This document shows, one piece after another, positions 43,666-54,618 of a stretch of 64,000 nt of DNA. The stretch spans positions 200,795,902-200,859,901 of the forward strand of contig CM051459.1 in NCBI GenBank assembly GCA_028095005.1, written 5' to 3'. Numbering within the stretch: the first letter of the stretch is position 1; each line of letters opens with the position of its first letter. Under the pieces are notes generated by a model. That model was given only the letters and a program-made list of their open reading frames with translations. It was not told where the DNA came from and made no database searches. This DNA comes from Rhynchospora pubera. Taxonomy: Eukaryota > Streptophyta > Magnoliopsida > Poales > Cyperaceae. Both the position numbers and the translations under genes were made by a program.

Positions 43666-44083
43666 ATGAAGTTGTTCAGAAAACTAAGAGGAGTCACCGA
43701 AGGCGCAACTAACCAAGTGACTTGGTAAGTGGCAAATGTCTGCCATCAAATATGCAAAATTAAATTCATGAGGTGGTTAGTATAATTTTCTTTCTATCAA
43801 AATCGCAACTCTAATGTCAATACATGTCAAAACTTGCCGGTATAATAATCTTAAATTGGTTTTGTATGTGTGTTCTTCTCTAATTTCTGAAATTTTGTTT
43901 ATTTTTCATGCTTCAGGCACACAAATAATTGAGGTTTTTCTGATGGCATTTGAAAATGAAGTGAAGAAGGCACATATAGTAGAAGCCGTGGTCCGGAATA
44001 TTAGCCACAATGTAGGGTGCACAGAGTTTGGCAGCCAATCAATTGAAGATTCCAATGCTGATGTGGTGGTTTTACTTAGGAAG
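43666..44083 (+). pseudogene. Unidentified captured gene fragment, two exons
   Basis: Exon 1 runs from an ATG at 43666 (MKLFRKLRGVTEGATNQVTW) to donor GTAAGT at 43725. Exon 2 runs from 43917, after a pyrimidine-rich acceptor (catgcttcAG), to 44083 at donor GTACAT. Exon 2 reads EVKKAHIVEAVVRNISHNVG...VVVLLRK in one clean frame. I do not recognise the family. The frame of exon 1 does not pass cleanly into that of exon 2, so the piece is probably broken. Good splice borders and coding-like composition argue that it comes from a real gene. Confidence 0.5.
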
Positions 44084-44740
44084 GTACATACATTTTTTTT
44101 TGTGGCCTTGAGCATTTCTTAATCATGTTGTTTCATCCATAACTTACGCATCTGTAACCAAAGATGTTCATTCTGGCATCGATACCATATGCAACTGACT
44201 TGTGGAACTATCTTCTTTCTCCGTGTTTGTTGGCACCACTTGGGATGGTGGTGCAGGCATGGGTAATTCCTAATTTGTGTACTTCTTGAAGAAATTAAGA
44301 AAAAGACATATTTGAAAATATTCATTTTTAATATTCATTAAATTCCTGATTACTAATTGTATTTTTTATTGAATAAACTTGAGATGTCTAGATCGGATGT
44401 TCTAATTATTTTTGTTAAATACAGTGTTGATTTTGTTTCCAATTTAATAACCCTACTAACGATTTTGTAGTCTTGAAATCATTTTCCATATACTTGCTTA
44501 AGATTAAGATCGATTTTATTACACGTGTATGTTCATTAATTAAGTATCAGATTTTAGATGCAAGGTTTGACCTAATCTCATCTTTACAGTATTGGACTAT
44601 ATGTGTATTTTTTTTGCCTGTCTATCACTTTGCATCAATCAGACTGTCGTTTATCACAAGTTATTTCCTATTTAATAAGATGGCACTATATATTTTGCTA
44701 TGAATGCACTGACAGTATCTATTGTAAATGTGATGTACAG

Positions 44741-46346
44741 ACCTACATGTTCAAATATGATACCGTGCACGACCAGTACAAGCATCATGAGATTTCTATC
44801 AAGGACAACAAGACCCTTCTCTTTGGCGAGAAACCCGTCACTGTTTTTGGCATCAGGTAGAGAGAGCTCCTATGTTATTGAAATCACATGCATTAATTCT
44901 ACCCAATTTTGTTTAAATGCAATCAATAGACTAACAATTGCTGTTAGTTTTGAAGGAACCCTGATGAGATTCCATGGGTGAGGCTGGTGCTGAGTATGTT
45001 GTTGAGTCCACCGGCGTCTTTTTCACTGACAAGGACAAGGCTGCTGCTCACTTGAAGGTGAATACTTCTTTTTATCATAGTTTATATGTGCATTAAGGTA
45101 ATTTTATATTTATAATAAATATATTATACTTATTGCTTTGATTTGAAATAGGGTGGTGCCAAGAAGGTTGTCAACTCTGCTCCCAGTAAAGATGCCCCGA
45201 TGTTTGTTGTTGGTGTGAATGAGATGGAATACAAGCCTGAACTCGACATAGTCTCCAATGCTAGCTGCACCACCAATTGCCTTGCTCCCCTTGCTAAGGT
45301 AATACTCTTGTGAATTAGATGCAACTTCAGCTTTTGAGAATTTATTATACAATTCACATTCCTGGGATGAGTACTTAATTGTGGGGTTCAATTTTGCAGG
45401 TCATTAATGACAGATTTGGCATCGTTGAGGGTTTGATGACCACTGTTCACTCAATCACTGGTATTTATTTATGATTCCCTAACTCTGAGATATCCTTGTA
45501 ATATATGGCTTTGTTTATTTATTGTGAGTTTGTATTTAATTCCTGTTGAGCTACCCAAAAGACTGTTGACGGACCCTCAGCCAAGGACTGGAGAGGTGGA
45601 AGGGTTGCAAGCTTCAACATCATTTCCAGCAGCACTGGTGCTGCCAAGGTATGTTTTGTTATATACTTGCCACATTGCCAAGAATCATTTTCATTGCACA
45701 TACAAGGAAACTACTATAATGCACAATGTGTAGTTCTCAATAACACTCTATTATGTTCATTGCTTAAAGCTTGTTCATAATTGTTATGTCTATTTTTTTG
45801 TTCACTTGTTGTAGGCTGTCGGGAAGGCGCTGCCTGCTTTGAATGGCAAGCTGACTGGCATGGCATTCCGTGTGCCCACTGTTGATGTCTCTGTTGTTGA
45901 TCTTACCGTCAGACTTGAGAAAGCTGCCTCCTATGAAGATATCAAGGCTGCTATTAAGTGAGTGTTTTTCTCAATTAATAATTCTACATACTGATGTGAT
46001 ATACTTATGGTTAACCGAGACTTTGTTCATTTTCTAATGAAATATTTCACCATTTGCAGGGAGGAGTCTGAGGACAAGCTCAAGGGCATCTTGGGTTACA
46101 CCGAGGATGACCTTGTTTCAACCGACTTTATTGGTGACAGCAGGTACATTTTTCTACTTTTACTGGAAACTAATTTTTCTTTTAAATTATTCGGTCTATT
46201 ATTCTTTTATTTATGTACTTCACATTAATTGCATCGTTTGATCATCAATGTTACAGGTCTAGCATCTTTAATGCCAAGGCTGGTATTGCTCTTAACGATA
46301 ACTTTGTTAAGCTTGTTACATTGTACGACAACGAGTGGGGCTACAG
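44741..46346 (+). pseudogene. GAPC: Cytosolic GAPDH (GAPC) gene fragment with introns, frameshifted
   Basis: GAPDH oxidises glyceraldehyde-3-phosphate with NAD in glycolysis. Eight exon-like blocks are present: 44741-44856, 44956-45057, 45152-45298, 45400-45460, 45551-45648, 45815-45957, 46060-46143 and 46257-46346. Introns have AG/GT borders. They cover TYMFKYDTVHDQYKHH through the catalytic SNASCTTNCLAPLAK (near 45270), the GLMTTVHSIT, ISSSTGAAKAVGKALP and GMAFRVPTVDVSVVDLT blocks, to YDNEWGY. The N-terminal exons with the NAD-binding GFGRIGR are missing. The last exon is unrecognisable after 46424. A lost G in the GGG at 44976-44978 shifts the frame, and the fourth block has a TTT insertion (GVFFTD). 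It cannot make a working enzyme. It lies inside a Helitron and was most likely captured. Confidence 0.9.
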
Positions 46347-46561
46347 GTAATTAACCTTCATGGACACGTACTAGAATATTTTTTATATGCTTTTTATTTT
46401 ATTCTTTTTAACTAATTCTGATCAGGTCACGGAGAGATAAGGCAGAATGTTAAGCACCTGATATGATATTTGCTTTTTGAAAACAACATAGTTTAGATTT
46501 TTTTTTTCTTTTCTTTCTAATACCTTCAAATTAACAATATTATGTTAGATATTTGATACAG

Positions 46562-46697
46562 GTGGTTGTGTTGAGTTTATACCTAGGCTATCTAGCCATT
46601 ACTGGTTTGGTGCTTCTAGGGAAGGTCGTACCAGGTGCTGTCCTTTCCGATGGTTCATGCTTACGGTTACAATGGTCCAATTTACTTTCTCTAATTG
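46562..46697 (+). pseudogene. Probable sterol delta-14 reductase (FACKEL-like) exon fragment
   Basis: After an acceptor-like tttgatacAG, one frame reads YLGYLAITGLVLLGKVVPG and then AVLSDGSCLRL. This resembles the 'YLAVAGSILPGK..PG..LSDGTRLHYRCNGLL' region of plant C-14 sterol reductases as I remember that family. The following part loses the pattern, so it is a short decayed exon. The family match rests on about 30 residues and needs a search. Confidence 0.45.
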
Positions 46698-48003
46698 TTT
46701 TTATTTTTATCACTTTATCATTATTCATTGAATAGTATTTCTGAAATTTAGAAAATTATCCATTATTTGATTGTGTAAATAATTTTTTTTGGGGGGAGAA
46801 GCAGGGGGGGAGATGGAATTTAAGAAAAAATAGTGGGACAGTGAAAGAGCAGAAAACTGAAAATATTTAAACTCTAGATGCTATTGAGGCTTATTTCTTA
46901 TATCATTAACTTTTCTTATTAAATATGAACGCATTTTGTCGATCTTTTTGTAGGTTTATGTAGAACCTATCACTGAAATGAAATTCTATTCGTATACAGA
47001 TGTATTTGAAATTTGAAAGGAAATGCAACAATATTTTGTGGTGAAACCATACAATATAGCGAAAGATACTTGCATTGTTGGGTTAAAGCAAGCACTAGAT
47101 ACAGTTGTATTATGCAGTTTGACCTTTGTAATCTTTCTTCAATTTGTAAGTGCACCTCTTTCTTTGACAGCATACTTATTTTTTTACTAAGTTTACAAAT
47201 ATATATAACAGATCTACGAAACCAATCCATATTTTGCTCAGATGGTATTGAGAAGTTATTTATTTGGATAATATTTAAAGTTTTTATCAGGAAACACTAA
47301 CTCACAGAATTAGAAAACGACTTCTGACTAAGTTTACATAAACACATGATAGGTAGCACCAAGAGCAAATATGGGCCTATAAGGTACTGCGTGGTTTCGT
47401 TTGCATTTTTATTTTTGGTATTTGGAGTAGATTGTAAATATAGGAGATTTGGAGTACGTTTCTCTGAATCAAGCATCTTGTGATTTGCTTTTACTTATTT
47501 TGTTTTACATTTCGTATTGTTTGGTTAAGTTTTTCATTTGGCTTTGCAATTTCTTCTCTCTCTGGAGCTTGGTGGTGTTCTCTTAACAGTTCTTTTCCCT
47601 GATTATAAGCTTACATTTTAATGCCGTGTCATACTTAACATGTTGCACATATCAAAATCATGTTTAACTGTACAAGTGCTAAATAAAGCCGAACTCTATT
47701 TGAAACGAACACCCAAATTATTTTCCAGTTATATGTACCAGTAACAAATATGTTGAACAAGTCATATAAGTACTTGCAACAGAAGAGGATGTACATGCCG
47801 AAGGACAATATAAAATAAGTGGACCAAATTGCACAGCGGATATTGAAACGACAAAATATACGAGTGTTTTTTTTGTTCAAAATTATTTAAAAAATTTCCA
47901 CACATTGGATGTAGCACAATTTTTCAAGAATAAAAAAAGTTCGTATAAAAAGAATATATATACTAAAAATTTTTAACTTTTTGAAATATATAAAATAAAA
48001 AAT

Positions 48004-48034
48004 TGCCCGCACATTGAGCGGGCACTGTTGCTAG
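48004..48034 (+). other. Helitron 3' terminus: hairpin plus CTAG
   Basis: The stem tgcccgc (48004-48010) and gcgggca (48018-48024) with a 7-nt loop is followed after six bases by ctag. It is the termination signal of rolling-circle transposition. The spacing of six is slightly shorter than usual. Confidence 0.85.
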
Positions 48035-48095
48035 TCCAAAATAAAAACTGAGTGGCGCTCCCACATCTTTTTCAAAAAAAAAAACTATCAAAGAT

Positions 48096-50224
48096 TAATT
48101 TGTCATGCCGACGTGTCCTTAAAGTTAGAAATGTGGCATTCAATATTTTTGATATGTTGTGGTCATGATTCAAACACGACGCAATACGAAAATTGACTAG
48201 TTAGATTTGACTGATTTTTTTTATGTAATTGTTTATTTAATTACTTCATATTTTATTATAGTCAAAATGTGGCAAAATAATGTAATTAATTTTCTCAATT
48301 TATAATAACAAACACATGCAGTCATGCCCAGATGTACCATACATATTCATAACTCAAAAATGTCAAATATAAGAAGTCATAACACGACATGATACGACAC
48401 TACTAAAAACATGCAAGCACAATACGACACATTTAGTCTCGCTTGTGAAGATAACAATTCCAGCATATTTTGTAAATGTAACAATTATATTTTGTAATGT
48501 AGTAACTTTTATTTCTTTTCGCATATGGTCCAGTGGTTCAGTGGTAAAATAATTAGATTTGTTTCAAAAAGTGAGATTTTCAAAAAAATTTGGATAGGAA
48601 AGATTACCACACAATCGAACTCGCTACGTACACGCTTGTGAGCAATGAAAGATAAAAAGTAGAAATGCGAGATTTTACTGCATTGGCCCATCAAAATATA
48701 ATGTTGCTGCTCTGTTTCTCGACCATACCGTAGGAATTTTTGTTTTCTTTAATTCTGTACAAAATCTCACGAATATATCCGTTTTGAGATTTGTCGAGTT
48801 GGAATAGAAACCGACAATTCCAATTAATACTGTTCAATGAATCGGTAAGCATTATAGAAAAAAAAAATGCCACAACACATAATATTAGACCTGACCAAAA
48901 ACTGACAAAACAGTGCTTGGACCAAATCCAACAATAGAGAATAAACAAATGATTTGCATGTCCAAGAAGTAATTCGAAAGAGGATAAAAAAATTGTTTCT
49001 TTTTCAAGGATAGTGTTATGACTGTGGGATCTCCTTCCGCCAAGAAAGAAAAGAGGAAAAAAAATGACCACATCTCTTTTGATCTTTTATGTGGTCTAGT
49101 TATCCATAGTATATTTACATTCCCACTTAACTCTTTTTTTATGTAAAGCATTTGTACAGTTGCAAATGTTTTTGTCTTTATAATTGGTCGGTCATTTGCA
49201 ACTTTATGGCCCTCAAATTCCGTAGTATTTGTTTTAATGACAAAAGGTTCGACTTTTTTTTCTTATTTGCTGGCAAAAAGAAAAGATTCGTATTCTTAAC
49301 GGTATTGAAATTCCTATTCCAAAAGAAAGATGCAAATATATTATGCCGTTGAAATGACTGCTAAAAGAGAAAAAGAATGAATTTTATGCAAAATATTATC
49401 AAAAGCGTAGATTGGTATTCTTTTTGGCTTTTTAGCAGATGGTCCTTATCTAAAGTGTGACATGGAGGGTCTAGAGAAGAGACCTTACATTCGCTATAAA
49501 TATCTAACTCGAGTGATAGCATTTTAATCGTCTTTTTGCATCATCATACAAAATTATTCGCACATCAATTAGTTGGTTTAATTATATAAGAGAAACAGAG
49601 CTTACATGATATGTTTGGATGGATGAGAAATAGCTGCTAATTTAAACTAGTATTTTAAAGTTCAAAGATGACAGTTAAAATTGCATTGTCATACTGATCA
49701 CTCAAAAAAGTTAGAATAATATTATTTGTCGCTTTTGCTATTTGAAATTTTCATCCAAACACTATATATGTTATAATCATGCATGATGTTGCTTTCCTAT
49801 TTCTTTCTCAAGACGCTTAAAAAATAAATTGGTTTTTTAATAATTAGGAAGCCCTGCCTAATAATTTGCTCATTATATATTTATATGTCAGCATCTTTAT
49901 GTAAATTATTATTGATGTAATGAAAAAGAAAATCTACATGATTGTAAATGAAGTGATAAAGAGCTTCCAACTATAAGGAAACTTTTTTTAAAAGTGAAAA
50001 TAGTGTGCTTAACGTAACAGTCCGAGAAATTAGGCCGACATAGAACGGATCAATGTTGGAAAGAATTTGGACGGATCTGATTTCAATTTTCAACCTCGAC
50101 AGGGCCAACTGGCCAAGAGACGGGGTCATGACTTTTCTCTTACGATTATTATTTTTTTTTTTACGATGTAGAAAAAAATAAATGCTTGAGCTGTTACATG
50201 GATAGGAAGGATTAAGTTATATTT
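48096..50224. other. Intergenic, no gene seen; possible SINE head near 48526
   Basis: At 48526-48550 'ggtccagtggttcagtggtaa' resembles a tRNA A-box region, as in tRNA-derived SINEs. No B box follows at the right distance. The rest is AT-rich without a recognisable product. Confidence 0.4.
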
Positions 50225-50374
50225 GGCTCCATTTGGATGGTGTGAGAATAAGATGAATAAAGTAAAGAAGTGGGAAGAAATATTGGGAAGTGTGTAACTT
50301 TGTGAAGAGTTTGAATTTTTATAATAAATTTATTTTTTTATTTTCTTATTCTCATACCTCATCCAAACGGAGCC
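50225..50374. mobile_element. 150-bp MITE, same family as 31043-31174
   Basis: The ends ggctccatttggatg and catccaaacggagcc are inverted with one mismatch. The core 50282-50313 is identical over 32 bp to 31091-31122. It is non-coding, and no clear TSD was read. Confidence 0.78.
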
Positions 50375-50750
50375 TTGTGAAGTTGTATCAGCGTGAAGAG
50401 TGATTAGTAGCAGAACACTAACTCATTTGTCTGAAAGGATTGATGAAATAATACTATTATTTTGCATTAGTTTATTGAATTTGCGCTGAAAAATTAAATT
50501 GGTGATTGTTTTTCACCCATCTAAATTTATCTATGAGGTTTAGGAAATATCGAATCTGATCTGTCTAAAGATCAAGCAGATTAACCATCTTGACACTTTA
50601 TTTTCATTGGTTTACACAAATATGGACCAAGGACTTCAACGACCAAGTTTAATTGGGTGACTTTTAGTCTTTCGAAATTCACTAAGAACGGCCATAAATG
50701 TTGTACTGACATCAACGATTCCCACATTCTAACAAGAATAACATCTCCGT

Positions 50751-51076
50751 TAGGGGTGTCAAATGTGTGAAAAGGAAGTGGAACTGGCATGTTTCGTTTT
50801 TGTTTCGTTCCAGCTAAAGTAACTAAATTCTATTTCATTTCCGTTATGTTTCATAAAACGGAATAATTTTTTATTTCGTTAGTTGTTCCGATCCATTCAG
50901 CATTTTTATTAATTTCAGCTCATTTTTCCATTGATTGCAGCCAATTTTGCGATAAACGGAACAATAACATTTACCAGCCGTTTTCAGAAACGAAAATAAA
51001 AATCCTTCCGTTAGCTGTGTTCCGTTCGAACGGAACAGAATGAAAACGTGCGAAACGACGTACTTTTGACCGCCTA
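50751..51076. mobile_element. 326-bp hAT-type MITE (CGGAAC family)
   Basis: It starts taggggtgtcaaa and ends ttttgaccgccta. It is flanked by atctccgt (50743-50750) and atctccat (51077-51084), an 8-bp TSD with one change. The interior holds repeated cggaac/gttccg motifs in both orientations. Confidence 0.83.
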
Positions 51077-51330
51077 ATCTCCATTTATTTAATGTGGCTG
51101 GTTATCTCTGCTAAATTCAGTGGGATGATACTTTCAATGGACAAATTTTCTCGCAGTTTTTATTTTATAATCAAGGCCAAGAGGAACCGCATGTACCTAC
51201 TACTAGATCAACTTCATCTCTTGCTCAGTCATTTAATTATGGTATTAGAATGGCATATCGTAATTTTTAAGTAAAACAAAAGTGCTGGAAATATCCTAGG
51301 ATAGCTAGATTGAGGTCGCACATGCATGAG

Positions 51331-51520
51331 TAGGGGTGTCAATTTGGTACAGGTTCGAACGTTTTTGTTCCGTTCCGTCCGAAACGGAGCAAAAACAGAA
51401 TGAATATTTGCTTACATTTTACTCAGCGGAACAGAAACAGAAACGAAACAGATTCTGTTGGTAAGAACGAAACGGAAACGAAATCATAAACTTCCGTTCT
51501 GTTTTTTTAAACGTTATTAC
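51331..51520. mobile_element. Left part of a CGGAAC hAT-type MITE, cut by an LTR insertion
   Basis: It starts taggggtgtcaat and runs through cggaac-rich sequence to 51520, where a solo LTR begins. I could not find its right end after 55216, so that end was probably lost. Confidence 0.65.
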
Positions 51521-52640
51521 TGTTAGAGTTATGTCCTAGAAGTCAATAATTTAATGACTTAATTATTAGTTTATGTGTAGGATGATATTTTATCATCTGT
51601 TCCTAGGTTTATTATTGACAGATTATTCAGGTTGAGGATCTGAATAGTAGATCTCTGTTGATCATTCTTTAGAATGACAATAATAAATCTAAACGGTCCA
51701 TAATCTTGATAATTAACAAGGAACATTAATTATCATATAAGATTAGTATGCAAGTTAAGTGATGTTTAAGTTCTACTAATCATAGGTAAAGAGTTACCAA
51801 CTTAATTGCATATGTATATGTTATGTGTCATTGTTTATTTTATTATGATTTTGGTTCTAAGTTTGAGATGTTTATCTTTTCCACATGAGGATAGGTTCAA
51901 TAAATATTGTCTACCGCTGATTCCCGATAAGGGCTGCTATACGGACTTTATTTATGTTCTCTTGAATTGTGCGGGGAAAAGCTAATCATCAAGAAAACCG
52001 TATGTCCCTCATTAATTCACTTAGTGAGTGACGATATCTGTTTGGGCCCCTTGATGGAGTTGGATCGTATGCGCGCAACTAGGCGATCAACTCTAGATCA
52101 AGAAACGTATAATCTGCAAGAATGACACATTCCTATCTTGGATTATACGATGATATCGTGTGACATAAGAATCAAAATAGAGAAACATAATTGTTCTCTT
52201 ATGCAGGATTGAAATTTTGTAGCAGTACACTATTTATACGAATTGGGAATCATAACGTGTTGCTAGATACCGCTTATGATTATTGGAATTAAATAGCGAT
52301 TTAATTCCATGTCCAACATAGCATAAATCCTCAAAGGGTCACACATAATAAGGTGTTTAACCACACGTGCATTAATTATTTATTTGCAACAATTGGTTTT
52401 GCAAAATATGATAAGTTGATTAATTAATCGTATACCGTCATGGACCGTTATGATTAATTAAGTCAAATAGATCATATAGAAATAATTTAATGCATTGACT
52501 AATTCCATATTAATTATTAAATAGTTAATAATTAATTATAATCAACACATTTAATTATTTGAGTTAATTGGGCTTTAAATTAATTGGTTAATTTAATGTC
52601 CAATGGAAGGTACAATTAAATGGAAGAGTATTGGGCTCAA

Positions 52641-54618
52641 TGATATCATTACTATTTGTAGGCATTTGGACCGTACTTGACATTCAAATAACACTCAAAC
52701 CATTGAATTATTCAATAAATTGCTATGATTTCCAAGGAATTGGCTCTACCGTCGTTCTTCTCTCATTTTACAGGACTTTGATGATTTTCTGGTGATATTT
52801 GAGCTATTTGAAGATTTCCGGCACTTGGCATACGTTAGACGACTCATTCCTAGCACTTGAAGGCACTTTTCAAACCACCGTTTAGACCAAATGACTCATG
52901 CTTGGGGCTAATGGGGAATTAAGAGAATCAATTGGTCAAATAGAATCATTAGCATTGTAGAGCTCATCCTAAACTTTCCAATGGTTTTTGAATCGCCTCA
53001 ATCGGAGTCCGGATGGAGGAATTATGGCCGAAATACTATCTCAATGCTGAAATCTCTAGCTCTCTGGTCAGACCGAACAGACCCCTGGTCGGACCGAACA
53101 GAAGCTTATCCGACCCGAACAGAAGCTTGTCTGATCCGAACAGAAGCCTGTCAGACCCGAACAGACCCCTGGTCAGACCGAACAGAAGCTTATCCGACCC
53201 GAACAGAAGATTGTCCGACCCGAACAGAAGCCTGTCAGACCCGAACAAACCCCTGTTCGGACCGAACAGAACCCTGTTCGGACCGACCAGAAGGCCAAAA
53301 TATCATATTTGGAAGTATTTTAACATGAAAATTCGTGGTTTTGGTATATTTTCTTTCCTTTACGACCAGGCAACCTCCCAAGCACCTGAAAATTACTATA
53401 TAAGCTCCCCTAAGCCTAAGGAAAGGGGATTCAACCTTCCATACCACAAATTCCACTTTCCATAGGCGTTTTTCTCTCTTCCACCATGGGAGATCATCAA
53501 AGCTTGGTTCTTTGAAGCGACGACAGCAAGGAGACGAGTTTGATGACCATCTTGCAACACACCACTGCCTAGAGATCGTAGTTCGAAAGCATAAAGGAGT
53601 ATTTGGTTTATTCTTCTATGTTTTCTTCTCTATTTTCAATGGGTTTGTATCTTGTGATTTCTATGTTATTTTCTGTGTGTTTTAATACTATGTTAGGCTA
53701 AATTTATGTAGTCTTAGGGGTAAGGTAGTAACTTAGGTTTGGATGTTGTGATTTGACTAGTTATGTTATGATATGTTTTGTTGATTTGTTTTGTTGAGAA
53801 TTATTTTAATTGCTTGTTTAAATTGCTTGGTTAAGTCTAATTAACTTCTAGATGAATGGCCACATTTAGTTAAGTTCTAAAGTTAGGTTAATCAAGATAA
53901 TTTAGATAAAGTATTTGGGATAAATCGTAGATCCGAAAGGGGAGATTAGTTGACACCAAAAGTGTAACTTTTAGACAAGTCCAAAAGACCTCTAGATATC
54001 CTTACGAACTCCAACAAACAAGTTTAAGTTGATTGAATTCTATACCAAAAATTGCGAACCAATCGAGTTAATTAGGTTAGGTTGTGATTAAACCAGTTTC
54101 TAGTCCAACAAGCGACAGCTGAGGTTTAGAATATCTAGGTTTGACCAACAAACCCTAGCACAAAGCATAAAGTATCATAAAAGGTCAACACCACACACTT
54201 TTACCCTCTGTTCGGACCGAACAGATCCTTGTTCGAACCGAACAGAGAAGTAAACGCTTGAAAAATACCGTTCGATGCATGAAAGTGATAAGTTCTGTGT
54301 TCTAGAGTCCAAACCAAGGTGAAACCTGAACCCTAAGACGCTTTTTATACTGTTTGAAAACCCAAAAACCTTACTTTAGTTGTTTACTTTATTTTAATAG
54401 ACAAAACAACCAAAAATATTTACTTTACTTGCACCTTTACATTTAATCAACCAAAAACTCCATAAAAATATTATTGTCTAGCTTTTGAAAAATGATAAGT
54501 CCAGTAATCAATTGTATCGTCCCTTGGGTTCGACCCTAAAGCTATACTCCAAAAGACTAGTGAGGTTAGCTCTAGGTTTATAAATTTATTTGATTCCTAG
54601 GTTTTAATTCCTTCATCA
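52641..54618 (+). mobile_element. Nested solo LTR (about 2.0 kb)
   Basis: It begins TGATATC and ends TTCATCA, flanked by ctcaa (52636-52640 and 54619-54623). It has one TATA box (tatataa, 53397-53403) downstream of a 21-bp minisatellite, and no coding region. It is probably a gypsy-type LTR by its length and layout; the family assignment is inference. Confidence 0.75.
53064..53294. repeat. 21-bp minisatellite with TCGGACCGAACAG-type units, about 11 copies
   Basis: Units such as ctggtcggaccgaacagaag follow each other at about 21-bp steps with point differences. Two more related sites lie at 54208-54223 (tgttcggaccgaacag) and 54229-54244 (tgttcgaaccgaacag). The array is about 100-330 bp upstream of the TATA box of the nested LTR. 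It gives long spurious frames in both orientations. Confidence 0.88.

Larger units (their letters stand above)
42539..48034 (+). mobile_element. Non-autonomous Helitron (5.5 kb) carrying captured gene fragments
   Basis: The 5' end is TCTCTACTAC (42539), the classic plant Helitron start. The 3' end has a 7-bp hairpin (tgcccgc/gcgggca, 48004-48024) followed by CTAG (48031-48034). The element sits exactly between A (42538) and T (48035) with no duplication, as rolling-circle elements do. Removing it rejoins a LINE 3' end. It encodes no Rep/helicase. All recognised cargo lies on the same strand: an unidentified two-exon piece, eight GAPC exons and a probable sterol delta-14 reductase piece. Introns are retained, so capture was at DNA level. 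A tRNA-like 'gagttcgattcccg' near 42748 is probably a fragment. Confidence 0.87.
42372..48083 (+). mobile_element. LINE-D: 216-bp LINE 3' remnant split by a Helitron
   Basis: The pieces 42372-42538 and 48035-48083 together form a 5'-truncated LINE 3' end. The second reads 'gagtggcgctcccacatc', then an A run, closely like the LINE-A tail ('gatggcgctcccacc' plus A run). The 12-mer actatcaaagat lies at 42360-42371 and 48084-48095. This TSD spans the whole nest and shows the Helitron landed inside the LINE. Confidence 0.82.

Noticed and set aside
44741..46346. A functional GAPC gene
   Set aside because: The N-terminal dinucleotide-binding exons and last exon are missing, and a frameshift lies in the second retained exon.
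48526..48610. Possible tRNA-derived SINE head (ggttcagtggtaa)
   Set aside because: There is no B box at the right distance, no tail and no TSD.
52981..53465. Frames of 115 and 150 codons reading SDRTEACPTR-like or PNRSLSDPNR repeats
   Set aside because: They are products of the 21-bp minisatellite, open in several frames and on both strands; they lie upstream of an LTR TATA box.
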